This document shows positions 8,413 through 17,261 of a stretch of 64,000 nucleotides of DNA, one piece after another. The position numbers were made by a program, and so were the translations under genes. The stretch comes from JASHVB01 sp035523995. GTDB taxonomy: Bacteria; Pseudomonadota; Alphaproteobacteria; Acetobacterales; Acetobacteraceae. The notes beneath the pieces were generated by a model. It did no database searches, was not told the DNA's origin, and worked only from the letters and a program-made list of their open reading frames with translations. The stretch spans positions 1 to 64,000 of the forward strand of contig DATKPQ010000073.1 in NCBI GenBank assembly GCA_035523995.1. The letters run 5' to 3'. Every line of letters starts with the position of its first letter. Within the stretch, counting starts at the first letter, position 1.

Positions 8413-8642
8413 AGCCGGCTTTGCCCGCACGCCGCCAGAAGCCACTACACCCACTGATCCATTTGGGGGCGCCATGCTACGGCGCAACCTTCTACGAGGT
8501 GCGACACATGATCTGCATGCGCATGATAGAGGACGAGCCGCAAACGGGAAAGGTGGCGTTGGCCGCCCTGAACGACCATGGGAAGCTCGGCCGTTACAAA
8601 TTCGCCCAGCATAAGTCTGGGTGCTATGCCCGCCGGGCATGA
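8413..8642 (+). pseudogene. Decayed duplicate of the 5' end of the downstream OmpR regulator gene
   Basis: Bases ~8413-8592 align with ~9284-9462, covering the upstream region and first codons of the regulator at 9369. Shared blocks include AGAAGCCAC, TGATCCATTTG then GGCGCC, AGGTGCGAC and CTGAACGACCAT (TTGAACGACCAT in the intact copy). The translated start MICMRMIEDEPQTG, then ALAALNDH, is a corrupted version of MTRVLIVEDDAQTV, then IMAALNDH. Similarity ends after about 30 codons and the frame then runs into unrelated residues up to a stop at 8642. The acidic pocket is partly destroyed. It is a truncated relic, not a functional receiver. Confidence 0.6.
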
Positions 8643-8730
8643 CCTTTGCAGATAAATTGAACTGGCGAAAGTCGCCGCAATGCCAATATCACTGCCCAGC
8701 GGAATGAAGTCCGCCGTACGTTCGGGAGAA

Positions 8731-9090
8731 ATGATCATGTTCTCCATATTCCGTCGGAAACCAGGAGAAAGCCAGCCGTTGCGGAAGCCTTCGCGACGCC
8801 TGGCATCCCGAGTTGTGCTGGCTGTCGCGCTTGGTGTGCTGGTATTTCCTGGCGGGACCGCTTTCGCGCAGCGCGCACATGCGCCAAACCAACCGCTGCC
8901 ACGCATTGACAATATATGGGGCGGTCTCGACCACCAGCCGACCGAAGCCGAAGTGCAAAGCGCTGAACGGGCGCAGGGCATCGCTCCAAGCGCGCGAGAG
9001 CGAAGGCGCGAATCGGAGATTGTGCAGCAGCTTGATCGGCAACTTTTGGGAGGCACCGGAGCTGGCAGCACCGGCGCGGCGGCCGGGTAA
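8731..9090 (+). CDS. Small exported protein of unknown function
   Basis: About 119 residues. After a basic stretch (RRKPGESQPLRKPSRRLASR) comes a hydrophobic segment VVLAVALGVLVFPGGTAFAQ with a signal-peptidase-like AFA site. The mature part is short, polar and charged (PTEAEVQSAERAQGIAPSAR), ending in a Gly/Ala-rich tail. The start at 8731 (MIMFSIF) follows GGGAGAA; longer in-frame starts lack a ribosome site. I do not recognise the family. The gene sits just upstream of the regulator/kinase pair and may be its target or accessory, but that is only position-based inference. Confidence 0.55.
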   Translation: MIMFSIFRRKPGESQPLRKPSRRLASRVVLAVALGVLVFPGGTAFAQRAHAPNQPLPRIDNIWGGLDHQPTEAEVQSAERAQGIAPSARERRRESEIVQQLDRQLLGGTGAGSTGAAAG

Positions 9091-9368
9091 CAGCAAGTCT
9101 GCCAGCTTCCCTCGCGGCGCACCAGATCCCATATGGCGCGCCATATTGCGCCCGAACCCGAGAGCAAGGCGCGCGCGACGTTTCTTGTTTGCGGTGTTCA
9201 TGCGTCGGGTTGGGAGCCTGTCGTAGCTCGATCGGCCGGCACGTGGGGCGCAGCTTGCATTCTGGATAAAAATTTACCTTGATGCGAAGCAGGTTTTGTC
9301 AACCCGCTGTCAGAAGCCACATGACGAATGATCCATTTGGTGGCGCCGCGGCTGCTGCGGAACGACCC

Positions 9369-10073
9369 ATGTCCAAGGTGCGACCCATGACCCGCGTACT
9401 GATCGTGGAAGACGATGCTCAAACGGTGAAGGAAATCATGGCCGCGTTGAACGACCATAGCTTCACCGTGGACTCTGCCGGCACCGGCCGGGAGGGACTG
9501 CTGAAGGCCGCGGCCGAAAACTATGATGCCATTGTGCTTGACCGCATGCTGCCAGGCGGAATCGATGGCCTTCGCATGCTGGCAACGCTGCGCACGGCAG
9601 GCATCGAAGCCCCGGTATTGATCCTGAGCGCGTTGTCCGGCGTGGACGAGCGGGTGCGCGGGCTGCGCGCCGGCGGCGACGACTATCTGACCAAGCCGTT
9701 CGACTTCCTGGAGCTGACCGCGCGGCTGGACGTCTTGCTCCGGCGACGTTCCAGCGCGCCACAGCGTGAGACGACGCTGCACGTCGGCCCGTTGGAGATG
9801 GATCTGCTGACGCACACCGTCACCCATGCGGGCAAGCCGGTGGAATTGCTGCCGCGGGAGTTCCGGCTGCTGGAGTGTTTGATGCGCCACGCCGGCCAGG
9901 TCGTCACCCGCACCATGTTGTTCGAGGAGGTCTGGAACTACCACTACGTCGAGGCGACCAACGTCATCGACGTGCATATCGGCAAGCTGCGGCGCAAGCT
10001 CGCCACCGAGGGCGGCCGGCCGATGATAGAGACAGTGCGCGGGTCAGGGTTCATTCTCCGTGCGCCTGAATGA
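9369..10073 (+). CDS. OmpR-family response regulator, partner of the downstream kinase
   Basis: A 234-residue regulator: receiver with IVEDD, phosphoacceptor Asp58 in IVLDRMLPGG, Ser in LILSALSG and Lys in YLTKPFDF. The winged helix carries LLPREFRLLECLMRHAGQVV and NVIDVHIGKLRRKL. The DNA-binding domain is of the QseB/TctD-like kind. Its stop overlaps the GTG start of the sensor kinase by 14 bases, so the two are cotranscribed and probably translationally coupled. ATG 9369 and ATG 9387 are both possible starts; 9387 (MTRVLIVEDD) gives the most typical N-terminus. Its upstream region exists as a decayed second copy near 8.4 kb. Confidence 0.92.
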   Translation: MSKVRPMTRVLIVEDDAQTVKEIMAALNDHSFTVDSAGTGREGLLKAAAENYDAIVLDRMLPGGIDGLRMLATLRTAGIEAPVLILSALSGVDERVRGLRAGGDDYLTKPFDFLELTARLDVLLRRRSSAPQRETTLHVGPLEMDLLTHTVTHAGKPVELLPREFRLLECLMRHAGQVVTRTMLFEEVWNYHYVEATNVIDVHIGKLRRKLATEGGRPMIETVRGSGFILRAPE

Positions 10074-11418
10074 TCTCCGCCGCACCACCAGCTTTCGGCT
10101 GGCGGTCTTGTTCCTGCTGTTGTTCGGCACGTCGGCAACATTGCTGTGCGCGTTCCTATACATGCAAACGCGAAACTACCTGGACCGGCGCGCGGACGTA
10201 GAACTTCTGACCGAAATGGCCCCGTTCAACGCCGTGGGGAAGACCGAGCTGCACCAATTGCTCGCCGCTCACGTGGCGATGGACCCACATTCGCAGCGGC
10301 CCATCACCCTGTTCGGGCCTGAAGGAGCCTATCTGGCCGGCAGCAAGCTGGGAGCACCGCAGTTCCAGATCCTGGCCAGGCCGATCGACCGGCCTTTCAC
10401 CTTCTTGCTGCAACGCGATGGCCGGACCGTGCCGTTCCGCGGCGTGACCCGCACTTATCCGGACGGCCAGCTTTTGCTGGTGGCACAGGACATGGCCAGC
10501 GCCCGAGCGTTCCGCAGCTTGCTGCTGGACTCCGTACTTTCGGGCGGGCTGGCCACGATCGCTCTTGGCCTGATCGGGGCGGTCGTGGCCGGCGCCGGCG
10601 CCGTGCGCCATATCGAAGGCATCACCCGGGCGGTACAAGGCATCGTTCGCGGCGATCTGTCCGGTCGCTTGCCGACGCGCGGCCATGTTCGCGAACTCGA
10701 CCAGCTTGCGCACGAGATAAACTTCATGCTGGGCGAGATCGAGCGCCTGATGCTGGAAGTGAAAGGCGTGTGTGACAACGTGGCGCACGACCTGCGCACG
10801 CCGCTGACACGCTTGCTCGCCGGGTTGGAGCGCGTGCGCCGCCGCGCCGGATCGATGGATGATTACGGCACGGCGGTCGATGAGGCGATCCAGGAAATCC
10901 GCGGGCTGTTGAAGACGTTCGCCGCGATGTTGCGAATCGCCGAAGTGGAGAGCGGTGCCCGGCGCGCCGGCTTTACCGCCATTGACCTGTCGCAGGTCGC
11001 TGCCGATGCCATCGAGTTCTACGAGCCTATGGCGGAAGAAAAGGGTGTGGCGTTGAGTTTGGCCGACGGTGCCGGGATGCCGATGCAAGGCGATTCCAGC
11101 CTGCTGTTCGAGGCGCTCGGCAACCTGATCGACAATGCACTGAAGTTCACGCCGCCCGGCGGAGAGGTCTGCGTGCGCGTTTTCGCCGGCGATGACATGC
11201 AGGGAGTCGAGGTCTCCGACACCGGCCCGGGGATCCCGGCCGACCAGCGGGACGCGGTCCTGCGGCGCTTCTATCGGGCGGAGCAAAGCCGCCATACGCC
11301 GGGAAGCGGGCTTGGACTGGCGCTTGTCGCAGCGGTCGCCGGGCTGCACGACATGAGTGTGCGCATCGGCGAGGCGAATCCTGGTTGCCGGATTGCCCTG
11401 GTGGGCCAACGGCATTGA
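10060..11418 (+). CDS. Sensor histidine kinase (membrane, HAMP-containing)
   Basis: A 452-residue inner-membrane kinase: TM1 (about 13-35, VLFLLLFGTSATLL), a ~120-residue periplasmic sensor, TM2 (about 158-180) and a HAMP linker. The HisKA dimerisation helix carries phosphoaccepting His243 in VAHDLRTPLTRL. The ATPase domain has N box NLIDNALKF, G1 box DTGPGIP and G2 box GSGLGLALV. It begins with GTG inside the last codons of the OmpR regulator, so it is clearly that regulator's partner. The HxxxRTP pattern and layout match the QseC/TctE-like kinases. The stimulus is unknown. Confidence 0.92.
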   Translation: MRLNDLRRTTSFRLAVLFLLLFGTSATLLCAFLYMQTRNYLDRRADVELLTEMAPFNAVGKTELHQLLAAHVAMDPHSQRPITLFGPEGAYLAGSKLGAPQFQILARPIDRPFTFLLQRDGRTVPFRGVTRTYPDGQLLLVAQDMASARAFRSLLLDSVLSGGLATIALGLIGAVVAGAGAVRHIEGITRAVQGIVRGDLSGRLPTRGHVRELDQLAHEINFMLGEIERLMLEVKGVCDNVAHDLRTPLTRLLAGLERVRRRAGSMDDYGTAVDEAIQEIRGLLKTFAAMLRIAEVESGARRAGFTAIDLSQVAADAIEFYEPMAEEKGVALSLADGAGMPMQGDSSLLFEALGNLIDNALKFTPPGGEVCVRVFAGDDMQGVEVSDTGPGIPADQRDAVLRRFYRAEQSRHTPGSGLGLALVAAVAGLHDMSVRIGEANPGCRIALVGQRH

Positions 11419-11652
11419 GAGATTAGAACCGATTCTATTTACCGGCGAAGCAGCCAGGAACAATGCCGCTTGACGAGCGTTTCCGGCCCCTGCGGACGTT
11501 CATGGCGCAACTCGGTTGCCGGGACGATCAGTCAGGACCACACAAGCATCACACCGCCGCGTTGTGGCCCGGGCTTGCGTGGGAATGCGGTGCGCGCGCA
11601 GAATTATCCGCGGTTTTCGCGGCGATGGCCGCCCACAACGGAGGAAACCGCC

Positions 11653-12858
11653 ATGCGCATCGCCAGGATCGAAGACCTGCACTGTGCCGCCGGCTGGCGC
11701 GACTTCGCTTTCTTGAAGATCACCACCGATGACGGCCTGGTCGGCTGGTCGGAGTTCCTGGAGAATTTCGGCGCCGAGGGCCTCAGCACCGTCATCCAGC
11801 GCCTGGGCGAGCGCATCATCGGCATGGACCCGCGCCCCGTCGAACGCATCACCGCATTCCTGCATGGCCTGACGCGGCAAACTCCAGGCGGGCTGAACCA
11901 GCAGGCGATCGCGGCGATCGAAAATGCGCTGGTGGACATCAAGGCCAAGGCGCTTGGCATTCCGGTCTATGAATTGCTCGGCGGGCCGGTGCGGGAGAAG
12001 CTGCAGCTTTACTGGTCGCATTGCGGCACCTGGCGCGTCAGCTTCGCCGAGCAGATTGAACGCTGGACCGGTTTTGCACCGATTCGTTCGCTGGCCGATG
12101 TCGAGGCTGCCGGCGCGGACGTGGCGCGGCGCGGCTTCAAAGGCCTGAAGACCAACATCATGCGCTTCGATGTGGGCAAGCCGTACATCCACATGCCTGG
12201 TTTCAATGGCTCCGGCTGGCCGGAGCTGAACATCGATGCGCAGATCGTCGAGGGGTTGGTGGCGCAGATGGCCGCGTTCCGGCGCGGTGCCGGACCGCGC
12301 GTCGGGCTGCACCTCGATCTCAATTTCAACTTCAAGACCGAGGGCTATATCCGGCTGGCCCAGGCGCTGGAACAATTCGATCTGGTATGGCTGGAAGTGG
12401 ACAGCTACGACCCGGCCGCCCTGGCGACCATCCGCCGCAGCGCGCGCACGCGCATCGCCTCGCTGGAATCCTTGTACGGGCGACGGCAGTTCCGTCCGTT
12501 CTTCGAACACCAATCGGTCGATGTGGCCATTATCGACGTGGCGTGGAACGGCATCCTCGAATCCATGAAGATTGCGGCGATGGCAGATGCGTATGAAATC
12601 AACGTCGCGCCGCATAATTTCAATGGCCACATCGGGTCACTGATGAGCGCGCATTTCTCCGCCGCAGTGCCGAACTTCCGCGTCATGGAGATCGATATCG
12701 AGGACGTCACCTGGAAGGATTCGCTGGTGACGATGCCTCCAACGATCGAGGACGGACATCTGCTGATCCCCACGGGGGCGGGCTGGGGAGCAGATGTAAA
12801 CGAGGAAGCAGTCCGCGCACATCCGCCGCAGCGCACGGTAAAGTGGACGCGCGAGTAG
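11653..12858 (+). CDS. Enolase-superfamily dehydratase/racemase (mandelate racemase/muconate-lactonizing type)
   Basis: A 401-residue enzyme with the N-terminal capping domain (1-120) and C-terminal barrel of the enolase superfamily. Probable catalytic residues: Lys166 in KGLKTN on the second strand; metal ligands Asp222 in LHLDLNFN, Glu248 in VWLEVDSY and Glu272 in ASLESLYG; and His321 in VAPHNFNGH. These fit a sugar-acid dehydratase or racemase. The start at 11653 follows GGAGGAAACCGCC; longer frames upstream have no ribosome site. A 234-bp gap separates it from the kinase gene, and no sugar transporter is adjacent, so the substrate is open. Confidence 0.85.
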   Translation: MRIARIEDLHCAAGWRDFAFLKITTDDGLVGWSEFLENFGAEGLSTVIQRLGERIIGMDPRPVERITAFLHGLTRQTPGGLNQQAIAAIENALVDIKAKALGIPVYELLGGPVREKLQLYWSHCGTWRVSFAEQIERWTGFAPIRSLADVEAAGADVARRGFKGLKTNIMRFDVGKPYIHMPGFNGSGWPELNIDAQIVEGLVAQMAAFRRGAGPRVGLHLDLNFNFKTEGYIRLAQALEQFDLVWLEVDSYDPAALATIRRSARTRIASLESLYGRRQFRPFFEHQSVDVAIIDVAWNGILESMKIAAMADAYEINVAPHNFNGHIGSLMSAHFSAAVPNFRVMEIDIEDVTWKDSLVTMPPTIEDGHLLIPTGAGWGADVNEEAVRAHPPQRTVKWTRE

Positions 12859-12903
12859 CGGCGTTATTCAGGAGCCACTATCGGTGAAGCGTGGGTCAAC
12901 GCA

Positions 12904-13019
12904 CCCCATGTCATTGCGAGGGGCGCAGCGACGACGCAGTCTCCTGCGGTGGAGTGCCAGGACCGTCCGTGCGCGGCCGGGATTGCTTCAGTTGCTGCGC
13001 TCCTCGCAATGACATGGGA
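12904..13019. repeat. Palindromic REP/MITE-like element (copy 1)
   Basis: The ends are inverted copies: CATGTCATTGCGAGG on the left and CCTCGCAATGACATG on the right, each extended by a GCGCAGCGACGA-like block. This GTCATTGCGAGG..CGCAGCGACGA pattern recurs near 31.7 and 40.4 kb. It lies between two convergent genes and contains no plausible coding sequence. Confidence 0.7.
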
Positions 13020-13047
13020 CGCCCCAGCACCGCGCCATTACCCCGCC

Positions 13048-13962
13048 TCACGCCCGCTTCCGCGTCGGCGCCCCGCGTTTCGTCGGCGCTCCGCGTTTCG
13101 CCGGCGCCTTGTTCCGCGCCGCCGCAGCCTTTCGCGCCGGCGCCGGCTTTTCCGCCGCTTTCTCTTCCCCGCGTTTCTCCCCGCCACGCCCAAGGCTCGC
13201 CTTCAGCGCAGCCATCAGATCGATCACGTTATCGCGTGCCGGTGCCTTGGTCTCCTCCGGCGTAATTCCTTCACCCTTCAGCTTCGCGGCGATCACCTCG
13301 CGCAACCGAGCCTCGTAGTGATCCTCCGAATCGGTCGGTTCGAACCGGCCCTCCTGCCGCTCGATAAGCTGCGTCGCCAGCTTCACCATCTCGGCATCCG
13401 GCTTGCCATCCGGGATCGGGTCGAACAATGGCTGGGCATCGTTGATCTCGCGCGGCTCGTGCAGCGTGTGGCAGACGAGGCCCTTGCCCATCGGCCGTAT
13501 TGCCACCGCGCGCTCACGCCGCGCGATCACCATCCGCGCCAGCGCCGCCTGGCCAGCCGCCGCAATCGCCGTGCGCAGTACGGCGAACACGTCCGCTCCG
13601 GCATCGCCGTCCGGCACCAAATAGTAACTGGTATCGAAATAGACCGGATCGATCGCTTCCAGCGGCACGAACTTGTCGACCGACACGGTTGAAGACGAAT
13701 CGATCTTCGCCTTGTCGAAATCCTCATCGTCCAGCAGCACGTAGCGGTCTTTTTCGAATTCGTAGCCCTTCGCCAGGTCGCGCCGCGAGACCTCGTCGTC
13801 CGTCTCCGCATCCAGCATCACCGAACGCACGCGGTTGCCGGTTTTCGGGTTGATGAAGTGGAAGTGCAGCTCACCGCTGGCACGGATCACGCTGTGCAGT
13901 GCGATCGGGCAGCTCACCAGCGCCAGCCGAAGATGTCCGCGCCAAATGGGTCGCGAGGCCAT
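13048..13962 (-). CDS. ku: Ku protein (non-homologous DNA end joining)
   Basis: A 304-residue prokaryotic Ku homolog. The N-terminus MASRPIWRGHLRLALVSC is almost diagnostic, followed by FHFINPKTGNRV and KGYEFEKDRYVLL. Ku homodimers ring double-strand DNA ends and recruit ligase D; no ligD gene is in this window. The start is placed at 13962 because the family begins there; ten extra residues upstream look unrelated. The last ~45 residues are a Lys/Ala/Arg/Pro-rich tail with repeats of KRGAPTK, the sort of basic extension known to modulate DNA binding in bacterial Ku. It overlaps nothing and is divergent from the PRC-barrel gene. Confidence 0.95.
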   Translation of the reverse strand: MASRPIWRGHLRLALVSCPIALHSVIRASGELHFHFINPKTGNRVRSVMLDAETDDEVSRRDLAKGYEFEKDRYVLLDDEDFDKAKIDSSSTVSVDKFVPLEAIDPVYFDTSYYLVPDGDAGADVFAVLRTAIAAAGQAALARMVIARRERAVAIRPMGKGLVCHTLHEPREINDAQPLFDPIPDGKPDAEMVKLATQLIERQEGRFEPTDSEDHYEARLREVIAAKLKGEGITPEETKAPARDNVIDLMAALKASLGRGGEKRGEEKAAEKPAPARKAAAARNKAPAKRGAPTKRGAPTRKRA

Positions 13963-14181
13963 GGCATCACTCCGGGCGGTAAAACGGAACAATTGGCGCG
14001 ACGCCAGCCACCGTCAAGGCGCGGCCGTCAGCCGGGCGATCACCGCCCGAACCCGGTGCATCACGTCCGCGAGACCCGGCCCCGCCGACCATTTCGGCTT
14101 CACACTTGCGCGGCTGGCGCAACGCCACAACGGGCGGCGCGTTGCCCGGGGGATGTTCCGATCTTGGGAGGAGCCCATGAC

Positions 14182-14682
14182 ATGGTGAAACATGCAATCG
14201 GATCGATGATCCTCACAGCCGCGATTCTCGCCACACCGGCCCTAGCGGCGACCAGCAACGAGACCGTCGGCAGCGCCCCCGCGACGGCCGACCACGCCGC
14301 GCCGCCGCCGGCCAACAACATGGCCGCGGGGCTGCCCCACAACAGCACCCGGCCGGCCACGCCGGCAGCAACATCCGCCAACCAGCCCACGACGCCGCGC
14401 TTCACCACCGCCGACGACCAATTGCGTCTCGGCAAGATCGTCGGCGCCACCGTCTATAACGGCCACAACCAGTCCGTCGGATCGATCGACGACGTGCTGA
14501 TGGGCAAGGACCAAAAGGCGACCACCGCGGTGATTTCCGTTGGCGGGTTCCTGGGCGTCGGCGGCAAGCTGGTGTCAGTGCCTTTCGATCAGCTCAAGAT
14601 CACGCAGGACAAGATTGTGATGCCGGGCGCCACCAAACAGTCGCTCAGCAGCATGCCGGCCTTCAAGTACAACAACGCATGA
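14182..14682 (+). CDS. Exported PRC-barrel domain protein
   Basis: A 166-residue protein with a signal peptide (IGSMILTAAILATPALAA), a long Pro/Ala/Thr-rich low-complexity spacer (about 25-75), then a PRC-barrel domain (about 80-155). The last contains GKIVGATVYNGHNQSVGSID, then DDVLMG, VISVGGFLGVGGKLVSVPF and a final LKITQDKIVMPGATKQ. PRC-barrel proteins of this exported kind are widespread in Rhizobiales and Acetobacteraceae; their role is not well defined. A strong ribosome site (GGGAGGAG) precedes the ATG at 14182. Confidence 0.85.
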   Translation: MVKHAIGSMILTAAILATPALAATSNETVGSAPATADHAAPPPANNMAAGLPHNSTRPATPAATSANQPTTPRFTTADDQLRLGKIVGATVYNGHNQSVGSIDDVLMGKDQKATTAVISVGGFLGVGGKLVSVPFDQLKITQDKIVMPGATKQSLSSMPAFKYNNA

Positions 14683-14715
14683 TCGTGTAAGTACTGCAAA
14701 TCATGATCGTGACGG

Positions 14716-14835
14716 GAGCATGCTGCGGCATGCTCTCATGGCGTCTGGCGCAGGCGTCCTGTCGGCTGACGCTTTCGACCACGTCAGTCGACGGACGGTT
14801 CGCCGGGCCGGGTGGGCGACGCAAGTCGCCCACCC
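14716..14835 (+). promoter_or_regulatory. Three consecutive hairpins upstream of egtB
   Basis: Hairpin 1: GAGCATG/CATGCTC (14716-14735). Hairpin 2: GTCGGCTGAC/GTCAGTCGAC (14761-14792, one G-U pair). Hairpin 3: GGGTGGGCGAC/GTCGCCCACCC with a GCAA tetraloop (14810-14835), a perfect 11-bp stem. The first could end the PRC-barrel transcript. The last two lie in what would be the 5' leader of egtB. None is followed by a T-run. Confidence 0.4.
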
Positions 14836-14943
14836 TCGTCGCCCCACCGCTTTTTCCCTAACCTTTCGACCCGTGCGGCGCCCTGCCATACTTGCGGCGC
14901 ACCTGCCGTCGCCTATCTTGTTCACTCGCCAAGGAGCATTGGC

Positions 14944-16149
14944 ATGGACGTGGCCGCCTTTCGTGCAGACCTGCCGACCGGCAGCCAGGACATGGCGCGG
15001 CGGTTCGCCGCTGTTCGTGCGCACACCGAGGCGCTCGCGTCAGCGCTGTCCGCGGAAGATCAATGTGTACAGTCCATGCCCGATGCCAGCCCCGCGAAAT
15101 GGCATCGCGCGCATACGACATGGTTCTTCGAACAATTTGTATTACAGACCTTCGCCCCCGATTACCGACCCTTCGATTCCACCTTTTCCTATCTGTTCAA
15201 TTCCTATTATGAAGCCGTCGGCGCACGGCATCCGCGGCCGATGCGCGGCATGCTCACCCGTCCGCCAAATCAGGACGTGACGCGTTATCGAGCATATGTC
15301 GATGCTGCCATGATGCAGTTGTTGCAGCATATCAATGCCGATGCGGCGGCGCTGATCGAGCTGGGGCTCAACCACGAACAACAGCACCAGGAGCTTCTGC
15401 TTACCGACATGCTGCACGGGTTTGCACAGAACCCGCTGGGTCCGGCCGTGCTGCCCGACTGGCGAGCACCCTCCGGCGCTGCGCCGCCGACGCGGTTTGT
15501 CGATTTCAGCGGCGGTATTGCCCGAATCGGCTATCAGGGCAACGGCTTCTGCTTCGATAACGAGACCCCCGCCCATCGCGTCCTGCTGCACGACTATATG
15601 ATGGCGACGCGTCTCGTCCGCAGCAGCGAGTGGCTGGATTTCATAAACGACGGCGGGTATCGCACCGCGACGCTGTGGATGTCGGACGGATGGGCTCAGG
15701 TTCAGGCGCAGGGCTGGTCGGCGCCGCTGTATTGGCAGGAACGCGATGGCCGTTGGTGGCAGATGGGATTGGGCGGCCTGCAACCGCTCGACCCGGATGC
15801 GCCCGTGCGCCACATCAATTGGTACGAAGCGGATGCGTTCGCCCGCTGGGCGGATGCGCGACTGCCGACCGAAGCCGAATGGGAAGCGGCAAGTGCGCAT
15901 CCCGACATCCATGAGACCAGCGACCACGTCTGGCAGTGGACTGCCAGCGCCTATCACCCATATCCCGGTTATCGGCCTGCGCCCGGTGCGGTCGGGGAGT
16001 ACAACGGCAAATTTATGGTGAACCAGATGGTGCTACGCGGAGGCTCTCTCGCCACGCCCGCCGGCCATTCCAGGCCCAGTTATCGCAACTTCTTCCACCC
16101 CGACAAGCGCTGGCAATTCTCCGGACTGCGGCTCGCGCGCGACAGCTGA
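14944..16149 (+). CDS. egtB: Hercynine-cysteine sulfoxide synthase EgtB-like (ergothioneine biosynthesis)
   Basis: A 401-residue iron enzyme with an N-terminal DinB-like domain and a C-terminal formylglycine-generating/C-type-lectin-like domain. Iron ligands are likely a His in KWHRAHTTWF (His54/57) plus His144 and His148 of the HEQQHQE motif. The C-terminal domain shows INWYEADAFARWADARLPTE, then EWEAA and LRGGS. EgtB joins hercynine to a sulfur donor using O2. The start at 14944 follows AAGGAGC; 44 extra in-frame residues upstream have no ribosome site and cover the leader hairpins. egtD follows 18 bp downstream, so the two form an operon. Confidence 0.92.
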   Translation: MDVAAFRADLPTGSQDMARRFAAVRAHTEALASALSAEDQCVQSMPDASPAKWHRAHTTWFFEQFVLQTFAPDYRPFDSTFSYLFNSYYEAVGARHPRPMRGMLTRPPNQDVTRYRAYVDAAMMQLLQHINADAAALIELGLNHEQQHQELLLTDMLHGFAQNPLGPAVLPDWRAPSGAAPPTRFVDFSGGIARIGYQGNGFCFDNETPAHRVLLHDYMMATRLVRSSEWLDFINDGGYRTATLWMSDGWAQVQAQGWSAPLYWQERDGRWWQMGLGGLQPLDPDAPVRHINWYEADAFARWADARLPTEAEWEAASAHPDIHETSDHVWQWTASAYHPYPGYRPAPGAVGEYNGKFMVNQMVLRGGSLATPAGHSRPSYRNFFHPDKRWQFSGLRLARDS

Positions 16150-16167
16150 TACGGAAAGGCCTGCCTG

Positions 16168-17139
16168 ATGCCAAACGATTCCGGTTTTGCCGCCCGGAGG
16201 GTGGATCGCGCCCTGGTGGATCTGGCCTTGTCCGGACTGTCGCGCCCGCAGAAAACCCTGCCCGCCAAATTGTTCTACGACGAAGAAGGCTGCCGCCTGT
16301 TCTATCGCATCACCGAGCTGCCAGAATATTACTTGACAAGAACAGAAACTGCGCTGTTGCCGCGAGTCGGCGCCGCGGTGCTGGCAACGCTGCCAGCCCA
16401 GGCCGTGTTGGTGGAATACGGTGCCAGCGAGGAGACCAAGGCGGCATTTCTGCTGACCGGCGATGACGAGCGCCGCATCAAGGCATACGCACCGATCGAC
16501 GTTGCGATGCCTTCATTGCAGCGGATGCAGGTACGGTTGGCGCTGTCGCACCCGCATCTCGCGGTGCATCCGATTGCGGCCGATTTCACCGATCCGGTCA
16601 CTCTGCCGCGCGCCCTGGCGGGAATGCCACGCCTGGGCTTCTTTCCGGGATCGACGATCGGCAACCTCGATCCCGACGACGCGTCGCGTTTTCTAACGCT
16701 CGCGCGCCGCACCTTGGGAAACCCCGCGCAGCTCCTCGTCGGGGTCGATCTGCGCAAGGATCCGTCGCTGTTGCTGCCCGCGTACGATGATGGGGCCGGC
16801 GTCACCGCGGCCTTCAACCGCAACATGCTGGTGCGGCTGAACCGCGAGGCCGGTGCGAATTTCGACACCGCAGCGTTCGCTCACCGCGCCGTCTGGAACG
16901 ATGCGGAGAGCAGAATCGAAATGCACCTGGTCAGCCGCACGATGCAGACCGCCGTGATTGCGGGCCAGACCATCTTGTTCCGCCGCGGCGAGACCATTCA
17001 CACGGAAAACAGTTACAAATATACCAAAGACAGGTTCACTGCGATTGCCGCCGGTGCCGGGTGGCAGTGCGCCGCATTATGGACCGATCCGGCGCAACTC
17101 TTCGCACTCTTTCTGCTGCGTCCTGACAGCGCGGCCTGA
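16168..17139 (+). CDS. egtD: L-histidine N-alpha-methyltransferase EgtD
   Basis: A 323-residue SAM-dependent methyltransferase that trimethylates histidine to hercynine, the first step of ergothioneine synthesis. Family marks seen: LPAKLFYDEEGCRLFYRITE, then LPEYYLTRTE; SAM-site VLVEYGASEETKAA (family usually GSGSS/T-K, here GASEETK); FPGSTIGN; and the histidine-binding region ending in IHTENSYKYT. The glycine-rich loop difference is minor. It follows egtB directly. No egtA, egtC or egtE-like gene is close, which fits a proteobacterial two-gene version of the pathway. Confidence 0.93.
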   Translation: MPNDSGFAARRVDRALVDLALSGLSRPQKTLPAKLFYDEEGCRLFYRITELPEYYLTRTETALLPRVGAAVLATLPAQAVLVEYGASEETKAAFLLTGDDERRIKAYAPIDVAMPSLQRMQVRLALSHPHLAVHPIAADFTDPVTLPRALAGMPRLGFFPGSTIGNLDPDDASRFLTLARRTLGNPAQLLVGVDLRKDPSLLLPAYDDGAGVTAAFNRNMLVRLNREAGANFDTAAFAHRAVWNDAESRIEMHLVSRTMQTAVIAGQTILFRRGETIHTENSYKYTKDRFTAIAAGAGWQCAALWTDPAQLFALFLLRPDSAA

Positions 17140-17261
17140 GCCAAGACCCAGAATCGAACAAACGCGCCACGGCCTGCCGCACAGGCCTACGAACGGTCCG
17201 TGTGCCTGTCCGCACAAGATTGTTTCGTCGCTCCGCCCGCGATGGCATCACCCGTCAGGAA

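Noticed and set aside
10156..11463. 435-codon minus-strand open frame
   Set aside because: Fully antisense to the sensor kinase, whose motifs are all present; high His/Arg/Gln content is typical of an antisense GC-rich frame.
13048..13962. A linked ligD gene for end joining
   Set aside because: No ATP-dependent ligase or primase motifs are present in the window on either strand near ku.
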